The notes beneath the pieces were generated by a model that searched no databases, was not told the origin of the DNA, and saw only the letters and a list, made by a program, of their open reading frames with translations. Source: Reyranella sp. (GTDB taxonomy: Bacteria; Pseudomonadota; Alphaproteobacteria; Reyranellales; Reyranellaceae). Taken from it: DNA of 64,000 bases. Position 1 is the stretch's first letter. The number at the start of each line of letters is the position of its first letter. Of this stretch, positions 7,853 to 17,624 are shown in pieces. Both the position numbers and the translations under genes were made by a program. The stretch covers positions 1 through 64,000 of the forward strand of contig JALHMO010000008.1 of NCBI GenBank assembly GCA_022844015.1, written 5' to 3'.

Positions 7853-9658
7853 GTGAGCCTGATCAATCCCAATCCCTTCACCACCCGGCCCGAGATCGTC
7901 GGCACGTTCGGCGTGGTCGCCTCGACCCATTGGATTGCCACCGCGGTCGGCATGGGCATCCTCGAGCGCGGCGGCAACGCCTTCGATGCCGCCGTCGCCA
8001 CCGCCTTCACACTGCAGGTCGTCGAGCCGCATCTCTGCGGCCCTGGCGGCGATGCGCCGCTGATCCTGCACGACACGCGCCGCGGCAAGACGGAGGTGAT
8101 CTGCGGTCAGGGCCCGATGCCGGCCGGGGCCACCATTGCGCACTATCGCGGCCTCGGTCTCGACCTTATTCCCGGCACTGGCCTGTTGCCGGCCTGCATC
8201 CCGGGCACGTTCGACGCCTACATGCTGGTGCTGCGCGACTACGGCACGATGCGTCTGCGCGACGTCATCAGCCCGGCCATCGGCTACCTGCAGATGGGCT
8301 TCCCTCTGGTCGAGCGCGCCTCGGCGACGATCGCCACCGTGGCGCAGCAGTTCCGTACCCACTGGCCGACCTCGGCCGCCGTGTTCATGCCCGGCAATGC
8401 GGTGCCCAAGCCGGGCGTGCTGTTCAGCAACCCGACGTTCGGCAATACCTATGCCCGCATCCTCGCCGAAGCCGAAGCGGGCAGCGGCGGTCGCGAGGCC
8501 GAGATCGAGCGCGCACGCAAGAGCTGGCGCCAGGGCTTCGTCGCCGAGGCTATCGACCAGTTTTGCCGCACCCAGGAGGTCATGGATGTCTCGGGCAAGC
8601 GCAATCGCGGCGTGCTGAACGGCGACGACATGGCGGGATGGCAGGCAACCGTCGAGGCACCGCTCGCCTACGACTACGGCCGGTACACGGTCTGCAAGGC
8701 GCACACCTGGACGCAGGGCCCGGTAGTCCTGCAGCAACTCGCCCTGCTCAAGGGCTACGACCTCGACGGCATCGACCCGACCAGCGCCGACTTCATCCAC
8801 CTGCAGGCAGAGTGCCTGAAGCTCGCCTATGCCGATCGCGAGGCGTTCTATGGCGACCCAGCCCACGTCGATGTGCCAATGAAGACCCTGCTGTCCGACG
8901 CCTACAACGCCGACCGCCGCAAGCTGGTCGATCCGCGACAGGCGTCGCTCGAGCAGCGGCCGGGCAAGGTCGAAGGCTATGGCGGCGTGGTCAAGCTGCG
9001 CCGCGCCGATGCCGCGCGCCTCGGCGTGGCGGCGAGCGGCGCCGGCGAACCCACCGTTGGCCGGGTCGGCCAGACGTCCGGCGACACGGTGCATTTCGAC
9101 ATCGTCGATCGCGACGGCAACATGATCTCGGCCACGCCCTCCGGCGGCTGGCTGCAGAGCTCGCCCGTGATTCCCGAGCTCGGCTTCCCCCTCGGCACAC
9201 GCGGCCAGATGTTCTGGCTCGAGGAAGGCCTGCCGGGCTCGCTGGCGCCGGGCAAGCGACCGCGCAGCACATTGACGCCCACCCTCGCGCATCGCGACGG
9301 CGAGCCATACATGGTCTGGGGCTCGCCGGGCGGCGACCAGCAGGACCAGTGGGTGACCCAGATGTTCCTGCGCCATGTCCATTGCGGCATGAACCTGCAG
9401 GAAGCGATCGACGCGCCGGCCTGGCACAGCGAGCACTTCCCCTCCTCCTTCTGGCCGCGCACCGCGCGCCCCGGCGTGCTCGTCCTGGAAGGCCGCGTGC
9501 CGGCCGAGACGGTGACCGAGCTGCGCAAGCGCGGCCACGAGGTCGAGGTCGGCGATGCGTGGTCGGAAGGCCGCCTCACCGCCGCGTCGCGCGAGGATCC
9601 GTGGCGCAAGGCGGCCGCCAACCCGCGCGGCATGCAGGGCTACGCCGCGGGACGCTGA
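7853..9658 (+). CDS. Gamma-glutamyltransferase family protein
   Basis: A 601-residue N-terminal-nucleophile hydrolase of the gamma-glutamyltransferase family. Members are made as one chain that cleaves itself before a threonine, which then acts as nucleophile on gamma-glutamyl or acyl-peptide bonds. The expected site is visible: Thr412 starts TVHFDIVDRDGN, the counterpart of the TTHYSVVDKDGN segment in E. coli Ggt. GTG 7853 has an AGGAG ribosome site at suitable spacing and starts just before the conserved region. No strong signal peptide is seen, so a cytoplasmic location is possible. It heads a block with a DUF1028 gene and a peptide ABC transporter, which suggests breakdown of an imported peptide or glutathione-like compound. 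Confidence 0.9.
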   Translation: MSLINPNPFTTRPEIVGTFGVVASTHWIATAVGMGILERGGNAFDAAVATAFTLQVVEPHLCGPGGDAPLILHDTRRGKTEVICGQGPMPAGATIAHYRGLGLDLIPGTGLLPACIPGTFDAYMLVLRDYGTMRLRDVISPAIGYLQMGFPLVERASATIATVAQQFRTHWPTSAAVFMPGNAVPKPGVLFSNPTFGNTYARILAEAEAGSGGREAEIERARKSWRQGFVAEAIDQFCRTQEVMDVSGKRNRGVLNGDDMAGWQATVEAPLAYDYGRYTVCKAHTWTQGPVVLQQLALLKGYDLDGIDPTSADFIHLQAECLKLAYADREAFYGDPAHVDVPMKTLLSDAYNADRRKLVDPRQASLEQRPGKVEGYGGVVKLRRADAARLGVAASGAGEPTVGRVGQTSGDTVHFDIVDRDGNMISATPSGGWLQSSPVIPELGFPLGTRGQMFWLEEGLPGSLAPGKRPRSTLTPTLAHRDGEPYMVWGSPGGDQQDQWVTQMFLRHVHCGMNLQEAIDAPAWHSEHFPSSFWPRTARPGVLVLEGRVPAETVTELRKRGHEVEVGDAWSEGRLTAASREDPWRKAAANPRGMQGYAAGR

Positions 9659-9665
9659 TCGGCCG

Positions 9666-10375
9666 ATGACCTGGTCGATCATCTTCCACGAGCGCGACAC
9701 CGGCCGCATCGCCATCGCGGTCGCGACGAAGTTTTTCGCCGTCGGTGCGCGCGTGCCCAGCATCGCGCCGACCAGGGGCGCGGTGTGCAGCCAGGCACTG
9801 TTCAACCCCCTCTACGGCCCGCGCGGCCTCCGGCTAATCTGCGAAGGCGTCGGCGCCGCCGACATCGTGCGCCTGCTGACCGAGTCCGATCCCGGCCGCG
9901 CCAGCCGTCAGCTCCACGTCCTGGGTGCCGACGGCGCGTTCGCCGCGCATACGGGGTCCGAGTGCGTGCCGTGGTGCGGCCACTGGATCGGCGAAGACAT
10001 GTCCGTCGCCGGCAACATGCTGGCCGGGCCGCAGGTGATCTCCGAGACGGTGCGCACGATGCGCGAGCGTGCCGGCCTGGCGCTGCCGCGCCGCCTCATC
10101 GAGGCGATGCGGGCCGGCGAGAGAGCGGGCGGCGACAAGCGCGGCAAGCAGTCGGCGGCGCTGTTGATCTACGGCGGCCAGGATTACTCCGAGCTCGACC
10201 TGCGGGTCGACGACCACGTCGAGCCGCTGATCGAGCTGTCGCGCCTGGAGCGGGTGAGCCGCGAGCACTGGACCCATTTCCGCTCCTTCCTCGCGACGCG
10301 CGACAATCCGGCCGGCACCTTCGATCGCGCCGAGCTGGAGGCCGGCATCGACAGGAGCCTGGCGGCGGAACCTTC

Positions 10376-10379
<4 letters not shown>
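9666..10379 (+). CDS. DUF1028 family Ntn-hydrolase-like protein
   Basis: A 237-residue protein that matches DUF1028 along its length: the N-terminal MTWSIIFHERDTGRIAIAVA, then NPLYGPRGL, and AGNMLAGPQV in the middle. Structures of the family resemble Ntn hydrolases, but no substrate is generally established. ATG 9666 follows the gamma-glutamyltransferase stop by seven bases; the longer in-frame extension overlaps that gene and lacks family similarity. The stop overlaps the next start as ATGA. DUF1028 genes often sit beside peptide transporters and gamma-glutamyltransferases, as here, which makes a role in degrading the transported compound likely. Confidence 0.88.
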
Positions 10380-11338
<959 letters not shown>

Positions 11339-11368
<30 letters not shown>

Positions 11369-11551
11369 TGGTGCACTTGAGCCACGCAACAACAACACCT
11401 CACCCTGAGGAGCGCCCGAAAGGCGCGTCTCGAAGTTTGCGGATCAGCCATGGTGCCCGTTGCCCATCCTTCGAGACGCTCGCTGAGCTCGCTCCTCATG
11501 ATGAGCTTGTTGTGTCGCCGCGCGCCGCCGGACACGGTGCGATGTTGGTGC
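11339..11551. repeat. 36-base direct repeats of the dppD 3' end flanking a palindromic element
   Basis: The last codons of dppD and the bases after them (11339-11374) recur at 11516-11551 with four mismatches. Between them lies an imperfect inverted repeat whose arms include CGTCTCGAAG (11426-11435) and CTTCGAGACG (11469-11478), with GAGGAGC near 11407 and GCTCCTC near 11491. The arrangement looks like insertion of a REP-like palindrome accompanied by a duplication of the gene end. Part of the 439-base gap in the dpp operon; no gene is seen here. Confidence 0.7.
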
Positions 11552-11604
11552 TCTGCCGTTCTTGTCATCCCTCCCGCTCCTCCTGTCGCCGTGAGCGCTC
11601 CTCC

Positions 11605-11700
11605 TGTCATCCTGAGCGCAAGCGAAGGATCTCTTCGCGAGGACGAACAGCCCTGGTGATTGCACTGGCGATGAGATCCTTCGCTCCGCTCAGGATGACA
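11605..11700. repeat. REP-like long inverted repeat
   Basis: The left arm (11605-11633, beginning TGTCATCCTGAGCG) and right arm (11673-11700, ending CGCTCAGGATGACA) are reverse complements apart from one extra base and one mismatch, separated by about 39 bases. Such paired CATCCTGAGCG palindromes occur between genes in many alphaproteobacterial genomes. It lies between dppD and dppF, where a transcript would fold into a strong hairpin that could protect or attenuate the mRNA. Confidence 0.8.
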
Positions 11701-11710
11701 ACGGGACGGC

Positions 11711-11783
11711 TCGAGATAAGGAGAGAGTTCGAGACAAGCGGAGGGGTCAAAACAAGCGGAGAGCTCGAGACAAGAGGCGCGCT
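11711..11783. repeat. Degenerate short tandem repeat, 18-19 base unit
   Basis: Four imperfect units follow one another, each built around CGAGACAAGCGGAG: 11711-11728, 11729-11747, 11748-11765 and 11766-11783. They end 24 bases before the dppF start. No coding sense is apparent. Confidence 0.6.
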
Positions 11784-11807
11784 CGGGCTGGCGGCGGGAG
11801 GCCCCGC

Positions 11808-12884
11808 ATGACCGCCCTACTCGCCGTCCGCGATCTCGCCAAGCACTTCCCGGTGCGGCGCGGCGCGTTCGGGCTGGTGTCGGGACACGTGCGGGCCGTC
11901 GATGGCGTCGACTTCGACCTCGCCGCCGGCGAGACGCTCGCCATCGTGGGCGAGTCGGGCTGTGGCAAGTCGACGGTCGGCCGGCTGGTGCTGCGACTGA
12001 TCGAGCCCTCGGTCGGCTCGGTGCGCTTCGAGGGCGAGGATCTCCTGGCGCTGAGCGACGGCGACATGCGGGCGCGCCGCCAGCACATGCAGGTGATCTT
12101 CCAGGACCCCTACGCCTCGCTCAATCCGCGCATGACGGTGGGCGCCATGCTGGGCGAGCCGTTGATGCTGCACGGCCTCGCCAAGGGCGAGGCGGCGCGC
12201 CGCGCCCGCACCGCCGAGCTGCTCGACCTGGTCGGCCTGCGTCCCGACCACGCCCGCCGCTACCCGCACGAGTTCTCCGGCGGCCAGCGCCAGCGCCTGG
12301 CGATCGCCCGCGCCCTCGCGGTCGAGCCCCGGCTGATCGTGGCCGACGAGCCGGTGTCTGCCCTCGACGTGTCGATCCAGGCCCAGGTGATCAACCTGAT
12401 GCGCGCCCTGCAGCGGCGCTTCGGGCTCGCCTACATCTTCATCAGCCACGATCTCGCGGTTGTGAAGCACATCGCCGATCGCATCGCCGTAATGTATCTC
12501 GGCAAGATCGTGGAGACGGCGACGACCGAGGAACTGTTCCGGCAGCCTCGCCATCCCTATACGCGCGCCCTGCTCGCCGCCGTGCCGGTGCCCGACCCGA
12601 CGGTGCAGCGCGAGCGCGCGCTGCTCGAAGGCGACCTGCCGAGCGCCATGGCGCCGCCGCCGGGCTGCCGCTTCCATACGCGCTGCCCGTTCTTGCGCGA
12701 TGGCTGCCGCAGCGACGTGCCGGCCCTCGCCGACGACGGCACGGGTCATGCTACCGCCTGCCCGTGGTGGCGCGAGTTTCCGCCGGCGCCGACGCTTGCC
12801 GCCGCGCGCGGTCCCGATCGGGATCGCGCCCGGCTCGAGCGGCTCCAGGCGGCGTTCGTATCGGCTCAGAGGGAGGCAACATGA
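11808..12884 (+). CDS. Peptide ABC transporter ATP-binding protein, DppF/OppF type
   Basis: A 358-residue ATPase, the second of the pair powering the peptide importer. Walker [10 protein letters not shown] is at 48-56; signature [15 protein letters not shown], Walker [15 protein letters not shown] and the H-loop (FISHDLAV) follow. The C-terminal cysteine-containing HPY extension ([11 protein letters not shown]) is present. The stop overlaps the start of the substrate-binding protein gene as ATGA. It is separated from dppD by 439 bases of repeats, unusual for two ATPases that must be made in equal amounts, so it may have its own promoter or rely on read-through. Confidence 0.95.
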   Translation: MTALLAVRDLAKHFPVRRGAFGLVSGHVRAVDGVDFDLAAGETLAIVGESGCGKSTVGRLVLRLIEPSVGSVRFEGEDLLALSDGDMRARRQHMQVIFQDPYASLNPRMTVGAMLGEPLMLHGLAKGEAARRARTAELLDLVGLRPDHARRYPHEFSGGQRQRLAIARALAVEPRLIVADEPVSALDVSIQAQVINLMRALQRRFGLAYIFISHDLAVVKHIADRIAVMYLGKIVETATTEELFRQPRHPYTRALLAAVPVPDPTVQRERALLEGDLPSAMAPPPGCRFHTRCPFLRDGCRSDVPALADDGTGHATACPWWREFPPAPTLAAARGPDRDRARLERLQAAFVSAQREAT

Positions 12885-14398
12885 GAAAGACGATAGGAGT
12901 GGCCGCACTCGCCCTGGCGCTCACCGCCGGCCTGGCCTGCGGTGCGTCGGCACAATCGCATCTGCGCATCGGCCTCGCAGAGGATCCCGATGTGCTCGAC
13001 CCGACGCTGGCCCGCACCTATGTCGGGCGCATCGTCTTCTCGTCGATCTGCGACAAGCTGTTCGACATCGACGAGAAGCTTTCGATCGTGCCGCAGCTCG
13101 CCTTGGGCCACGAGACCTCGGCCGACGGCAGGACGGTGACGATCAAGCTCCGCCCCAACGTCAAGTTCCACGACGGCGAGGCGCTCACCGCCGAGGCAGC
13201 CAAGTACAGCCTCGATCGCCACCTCACCATGAAGGGCTCGTTTCGCAGGCCCGAGATCGCCTCGGTCGACAGCGTCGAGGTGGTCGATCCGCTGACCATC
13301 AAGCTCAATCTCAAGGCCCCGTTCTCGCCGCTGCTGGCCCAGCTCACCGACCGTGCCGGCATGATGGTGTCGCCCAAGGCAGCCGAGGCAGCGGGCGACA
13401 AGTTCGGCCTGAAGCCGGTCTGTGCCGGTCCTTTCAAGTTCGTCGAACGGGTCCAGCAGGATCGCATCGTGGTCGAGAAGTTCGCCGACTACTGGAACAA
13501 GGACAACGTCTTCGTCGACAAGGTCACGTTCCTGCCGATCGTCGACAGCACGGTGCGGCTGGCCAACCTGAGGTCGGGCGGGCTCGACATGATCGAGCGC
13601 GTGCTGGCGACCGACATCAAGACGGTGCGCGACAGCCCGAAGCTCAAGCTGATCAGTGCGGTGGAGCTGGGTTATTTCGGCATCACCATGAACCTGAACA
13701 ACGGCCCCAAGGCGAACACGCCGTTCGGCAAGGACGCCCGGGTGCGGCGGGCCTTCGAGCTCAGCCTCGATCGCGACGCCATCAATCAGGTGGTCTTCAA
13801 CGGCGAGTTCGTGCCGGGCAACCAGTGGATCAACCCGACGAACCCCTACTACCAGCAGGCCTTCCCGATTCCCAAGCGCGACATCGCCAAGGCCAAGGCA
13901 CTCCTGAAGGAGGCCGGCGTCAGCGGCCCGCTCACCCTCGATTTCATGGTGCCTAACGGCCCGGAGACCCGGGCCGTCGCCGAGGTCGTCCAGTCGATGG
14001 CCGCCGAGGCGGGATTCGATCTCAAGATCAGGGTCACCGAGTTCGCGACCTCGTTGAAGCAAGCCGAGGATGGCGAGTTCCAGCTCTTTCTCATCGGCTG
14101 GAGCGGGCGCAGCGACCCGGACGGAAACTCCTTTGCGTTCCAGACCTGCGGCGCGCCGCAAAACAACGGCAAGTTCTGCGACAAGGAGGTCGACGCCGCA
14201 CATGCCGAGGCGCGCGCCAAGAGCAACCTCGCGGATCGCAAGAAGGCCTACGAGACCGTGGCCGCCAGGTTCCTGCCCAACGGCACGGTCGTCTACCTCT
14301 ATCATCGTCGCGTCCTGGTCGCCTTGTCCGACAAGGTCGACGGCTACAAGCAGATGCCCGACGGCCTGATCCGCGTGGTCGGCGTGAAGCTGAAGTGA
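12881..14398 (+). CDS. Peptide ABC transporter substrate-binding protein (family 5)
   Basis: A 505-residue periplasmic solute-binding protein of the DppA/OppA family (SBP_bac_5). It starts with a signal peptide: MRK, a hydrophobic stretch of about 18 residues, and a likely cleavage after GASA (about residue 24). The body has the family segments [16 protein letters not shown] and [20 protein letters not shown] 12881 overlaps the dppF stop and has a strong GAGGGAGG ribosome site. It captures a peptide or opine-like ligand outside the membrane and hands it to DppBC; the ligand is unknown, but the linked gamma-glutamyltransferase and DUF1028 genes point to a gamma-glutamyl or similar peptide. Confidence 0.95.
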   Translation: MRKTIGVAALALALTAGLACGASAQSHLRIGLAEDPDVLDPTLARTYVGRIVFSSICDKLFDIDEKLSIVPQLALGHETSADGRTVTIKLRPNVKFHDGEALTAEAAKYSLDRHLTMKGSFRRPEIASVDSVEVVDPLTIKLNLKAPFSPLLAQLTDRAGMMVSPKAAEAAGDKFGLKPVCAGPFKFVERVQQDRIVVEKFADYWNKDNVFVDKVTFLPIVDSTVRLANLRSGGLDMIERVLATDIKTVRDSPKLKLISAVELGYFGITMNLNNGPKANTPFGKDARVRRAFELSLDRDAINQVVFNGEFVPGNQWINPTNPYYQQAFPIPKRDIAKAKALLKEAGVSGPLTLDFMVPNGPETRAVAEVVQSMAAEAGFDLKIRVTEFATSLKQAEDGEFQLFLIGWSGRSDPDGNSFAFQTCGAPQNNGKFCDKEVDAAHAEARAKSNLADRKKAYETVAARFLPNGTVVYLYHRRVLVALSDKVDGYKQMPDGLIRVVGVKLK

Positions 14399-14414
14399 GA
14401 GGTCAGCTCGCCTG

Positions 14415-14492
14415 CTGGGGGCGCGCCACTCAAGTGGCGCGATCCTCTTTTGGAGCGGGCAAAGACGCGCGACCGGAGTCGCGCGCCCCCAG
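14415..14492. repeat. Nested palindromic repeat (GCGCGCCACT type) inside the dpp operon
   Basis: The outer arms CTGGGGGCGCGC (14415-14426) and GCGCGCCCCCAG (14481-14492) pair perfectly. Inside are two more perfect hairpins: CGCGCCACT-CA-AGTGGCGCG (14422-14441) and GCGCGAC-CGGA-GTCGCGC (14467-14484). The same GCGCGCCACT core recurs at 33589-33695. In mRNA it would form a cloverleaf-like structure between the binding-protein and permease genes, where such repeats often set unequal expression. Confidence 0.82.
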
Positions 14493-14511
14493 CCCATGAC
14501 ACCTTGAGCCG

Positions 14512-15453
14512 ATGCTCGCTTTCCTCACCCAGCGGGTGCTGCAGATCATCCCGACCCTGATCCTGGTGTCGATGCTGATCTTCGGGCTGCAGCAGCTGCT
14601 GCCGGGCGATCCGGCGCTGATCATGGCGGGCGAGGAGCGCGATCCCCAGGTGCTGGAGGAGATCCGCGAGCAGTACCGGCTGAACGAGCCGATCCCGATC
14701 CAGTACCTCTACTGGATGAAGGGCGTGCTGTCCGGGAACCTGGGCGAATCGATGCGGCTCAAGAGCTCGGTTGCCTCGCTGGTCGCCGAGAAGCTGCCGG
14801 TGACCCTGCAGCTCGCCGGCATGGCGATCCTGGTGGCGCTGGGGATCGGCATCCCCGCGGGGATCGTCTCGGCGGTGAAGAAGGACACCGCCTGGGACTA
14901 CGGCGCCAACATCTTCGCGCTGTGGGGCATCAGCACGCCCAACTTCTGGCTCGGCATCCTGATGATATTCCTGTTCTCGGTGACCCTGGGATGGCTGCCG
15001 GCCTCGGGCTACGTGCGCCTCGGCGAGGACTGGCGCGCGAGCCTCGCCACGACGGTGATGCCGGCCTTCGTGCTGGGCAACGCCATCGCCGCCATCCTGA
15101 TGCGCCACACGCGCAGCGCCATGCTGCAGGCGATGAGCGCGGATTACGTGCGCACCGCCCGTGCCAAGGGCCTCTACGAGCGGCGCGTGGTGCTGAAGCA
15201 CGCGCTGCGCAATGCCATGACGCCGGTGATCACCCTGGGAGCGCTCGAGTTCGGCACCCTGCTCTCGGGTGCGGTGCTGACCGAGCAGATCTTCACCATC
15301 CCGGGCTTCGGCAAGCTGATCGTCGATGCGGTGTTCAACCGCGACTACGCCGTGGTGCAGGGCGTCGTCCTGGTGACCGCCACGACCTACATCGTGCTCA
15401 ACCTCCTGGCCGACATCGCCTACGTGCTGGTCAACCCGCGGCTGCGCGGATGA
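14512..15453 (+). CDS. Peptide ABC transporter permease, DppB type
   Basis: A 313-residue inner-membrane permease with six predicted helices. The first helix follows MLAFLTQRVLQIIPTLILVSMLIFGL, and the EAA loop that contacts the ATPases is around RTARAKGLYERRVVLKHALRNAM. The N-terminal QQLLPGDPA and central SLVAEKLPVTLQLAG segments are typical of DppB/OppB. It forms the channel with DppC; the stop overlaps the dppC start as ATGA. It is 113 bases after the binding-protein gene, the gap filled by a nested palindrome. Confidence 0.95.
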   Translation: MLAFLTQRVLQIIPTLILVSMLIFGLQQLLPGDPALIMAGEERDPQVLEEIREQYRLNEPIPIQYLYWMKGVLSGNLGESMRLKSSVASLVAEKLPVTLQLAGMAILVALGIGIPAGIVSAVKKDTAWDYGANIFALWGISTPNFWLGILMIFLFSVTLGWLPASGYVRLGEDWRASLATTVMPAFVLGNAIAAILMRHTRSAMLQAMSADYVRTARAKGLYERRVVLKHALRNAMTPVITLGALEFGTLLSGAVLTEQIFTIPGFGKLIVDAVFNRDYAVVQGVVLVTATTYIVLNLLADIAYVLVNPRLRG

Positions 15454-16334
15454 CCGCCGCGACCCTTCCCACCGCCGTGCCTGCCGAGAGCCAGGAGGAG
15501 AACCCGTGGGCGCGCGCCTGGCGCCGCTTGCGTCGCCGCAAAGGGGCGATGGTGGGGCTCGCGGTGGTGGCGCTGTTCGTGCTGCTCGCCGTCTTTGCGC
15601 CGCTGGTGGCCCCCTACGATCCGACGGCGACGAGCTGGAGCGCGGTGCGCAAGGCGCCGAGCTGGGCGCACTGGATGGGCACCGACGAGGTCGGCCGCGA
15701 CGTGCTGAGCCGCGTGCTGTACGGCGCGCGCGCGTCGCTCAGCGCCGGGCTGGTCTCGGTCGGCATCGCGCTCGGCATCGGCGTGCCCCTGGGGCTGCTG
15801 GCGGGCTACGCCGGCGGCTGGATCGACTCCGTGCTGTCGCGCATCGTCGATGCCATGCTGGCCGTGCCGTTCCTCATCCTGGCGATCGCGCTGGCGGCCT
15901 TCCTCGGCCCCAGCCTGACCAACGCCATGATCGCCATCGGCGTCACCGCGACGCCGATCTTCGTGCGGCTGACGCGCGGCCAGACCATCGCCGCCAAGGT
16001 CGAGGACTATGTCGAGGCGGCGCGCGCCGTCGGCAATCCGCACTGGCGGATCGCGCTGCGCCACGTGCTGCCCAACATCGTGCCGCCACTTCTGGTGCAG
16101 GCCTCGCTCGCCATCGCCGGCGCGATCATCGCGGAGGCGGCGCTCTCTTTCCTCGGGCTGGGCCAGCAGCCGCCGGCGCCCTCCTGGGGCAGCATGCTGA
16201 ACTCCGCCCAGCGCTTTCTCGCCAACGCGCCATGGATGGCGTTCTGGCCTGGCTTCGCCATCTTCTTCGCCGTGCTCTCCTTCAACCTTCTGGGCGACGG
16301 CCTGCGCGACGCGCTCGACCCGCGGCACAGGTAG
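15450..16334 (+). CDS. Peptide ABC transporter permease, DppC type
   Basis: A 294-residue permease, partner of DppB. An N-terminal cytoplasmic segment rich in Arg (WRRLRRRKGAMVG) precedes the first membrane helix (about 35-52), then PLVAPYDPT, MGTDEVGRDVLSRVLYGARASL and the EAA loop around EDYVEAARAVGNPHWRIALRHVLPN, all characteristic of DppC/OppC. The ATG overlaps the dppB stop. It is the last gene of the peptide block that begins at 7853. Confidence 0.95.
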   Translation: MTAATLPTAVPAESQEENPWARAWRRLRRRKGAMVGLAVVALFVLLAVFAPLVAPYDPTATSWSAVRKAPSWAHWMGTDEVGRDVLSRVLYGARASLSAGLVSVGIALGIGVPLGLLAGYAGGWIDSVLSRIVDAMLAVPFLILAIALAAFLGPSLTNAMIAIGVTATPIFVRLTRGQTIAAKVEDYVEAARAVGNPHWRIALRHVLPNIVPPLLVQASLAIAGAIIAEAALSFLGLGQQPPAPSWGSMLNSAQRFLANAPWMAFWPGFAIFFAVLSFNLLGDGLRDALDPRHR

Positions 16335-16401
16335 ACCTCGCCCCCTGGCCGGGAGCGCTCCCCCGACGGCGCTCATGGGATGTGCAATCCACGAGAGGAA
16401 C

Positions 16402-16437
16402 GCCACCGCCGGCGGAGTGAGCTCCGCCGCCGGTGGC
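16402..16437. terminator. Strong hairpin after the dpp operon
   Basis: GCCACCGCCGGCGGAG and CTCCGCCGCCGGTGGC pair with one mismatch over 16 bases around a 4-base loop. A second 12-base palindrome, GGGAGCGCTCCC, lies at 16351-16362. No T-tract follows, so this may be a Rho-assisted terminator or an mRNA-stabilising hairpin. The remainder of the 289-base gap up to 16623 shows no gene. Confidence 0.6.
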
Positions 16438-16623
16438 AAGCTTGCAGCGATAGCCTTCGCGTGATGGCAGCAACGGCGCCGCCCGTTGGCGCGCTCGGGT
16501 CGAGTGACATGCACTGGCGCAGGCTCGCTCCGGTGGACAGCGGTTGTACGTCGTGTTTCCTTGCACCCGCGATCGTGCTCGGGGCGGTGGGGCGGCGATC
16601 GTGGCGGAGCGATGAGGTGCGCC

Positions 16624-17043
16624 ATGAAGGATTTCAACCCCGAGCCTTGGGTGCGCAGCCTCCTGTGGCTGGCCCTCACGATCGCCGTTGTCATCGCCGT
16701 GGTGTTCGACAAGACGCCGGTCAAGATCGGCGGCGCCGGCGTGCAGGTCGAGATCGGCAAGCCGGGCGAGCCCGAGCGCGCCGCGGGCCCCACCGCGGTC
16801 ACACAGTCCGGCTCGCCGTCGGTCAGGCGCGGCCCCGGCTCGGTTTTCGCCTCGGCCTGCCCGCCGAGGACGCGGGCGATCGGCGGGAGCTGCGTCGTCA
16901 AGTCGGGAACCGGCTGGCTGCAGAACTTCGGCCCCGAGCGCGATGCCAACGGCACATGGCAGTTCATCTGCGTCTGGGCATGGACGAGCAACGCCAGCGT
17001 CGACGGCTGGGCCCAGGCGGTGTGCCTGCCCGACCCGGCTTAG
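16624..17043 (+). CDS. Small membrane-anchored protein of unknown function
   Basis: A 139-residue protein I do not recognise. Residues 11-27 (SLLWLALTIAVVIAVVF) form one membrane helix, so the rest probably faces the periplasm. The outer part has a Pro/Gly/Ser-rich linker followed by a compact C-terminal domain with four cysteines (ACPP, GSCVVKSG, FICVW, AVCLP) and several Trp, which suggests a small disulfide-bonded domain. ATG 16624 has GAGGTG upstream; ATG 16612 would add four residues. It stands alone and converges with the GNAT cluster. Confidence 0.6.
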   Translation: MKDFNPEPWVRSLLWLALTIAVVIAVVFDKTPVKIGGAGVQVEIGKPGEPERAAGPTAVTQSGSPSVRRGPGSVFASACPPRTRAIGGSCVVKSGTGWLQNFGPERDANGTWQFICVWAWTSNASVDGWAQAVCLPDPA

Positions 17044-17067
17044 AAGCGGGACGCCGCTCGAACCTTC

Positions 17068-17613
17068 TCAGCCGCGGGCGGCTCCTGCTGTCGGCGCGTC
17101 CTGGCGAATCGTGACGACTTCCGGCGCCTGATCGACAGTGGCGACCTTGCCTTCGGCCACCGGCCGGAACAACGCAACGGTGCCGTTCAGGGCCGGCGGC
17201 GCCTCGGGATCGAGCCGGCGCCAGCCCTGCTTCTCCCAGTAGGCCGTGTCGTTCGGCAGGACGTGGACGTAGAGCATGGTGCAGCCGCGGCTTTCGGCCA
17301 GGTTGCGGCAACGCTCGATCAGCAGGCGCCCCACGTCATGACCGCGAAAGCGCTGGATGACGCACAGCCGCTCGGGCATGGCGAAGGCCTGGAACCAGCG
17401 CATGCGCACGGTGCCTACCGGCTCCTCGCCCAGGTAGGCCACGACGTGGGTAGCGCCGAAATCGTGGCCGTCGAACTCCTCGGTGTACGGCACGTCGAGC
17501 TCGCCGATGAAGCAGGCCGCGCGCACGGCGAAGGCCTGCAGCGAGTCCTCCATCTTCATGGCGGTCCGGGTGGTGACGGGCACGCCGTCGATCGAAGCCG
17601 AGATCGTCGTCAT
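17068..17613 (-). CDS. GNAT-family acyltransferase, second of a tandem pair
   Basis: A 181-residue GNAT protein. It has the ElaA/YjcF-like opening AVRAACFIGELDVPYTEEFDGHDFGATHVVAYL, then EPVGTVRMRW and the acetyl-CoA loop near RFRGHDVGRLLIE, ending with YWEKQGWRRLD. It is clearly paralogous to the gene just upstream: both share EEFDGxDxxATHV, RxRWFQxF and EKxGxRR at the same spacing. ATG 17613 is preferred because AGGGGA lies at good distance; another ATG at 17619 is two codons earlier. It is the last gene of a three-gene leftward block with a membrane nucleotidyltransferase. The acyl acceptor is unknown. Confidence 0.85.
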   Translation of the reverse strand: MTTISASIDGVPVTTRTAMKMEDSLQAFAVRAACFIGELDVPYTEEFDGHDFGATHVVAYLGEEPVGTVRMRWFQAFAMPERLCVIQRFRGHDVGRLLIERCRNLAESRGCTMLYVHVLPNDTAYWEKQGWRRLDPEAPPALNGTVALFRPVAEGKVATVDQAPEVVTIRQDAPTAGAARG

Positions 17614-17624
17614 GGTCATTCCCC

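Noticed and set aside
14512-16991. Long antisense frames opposite the dpp permease genes (and similar ones opposite most genes)
   Set aside because: High GC produces long shadow frames; the sense strands carry clear family motifs.
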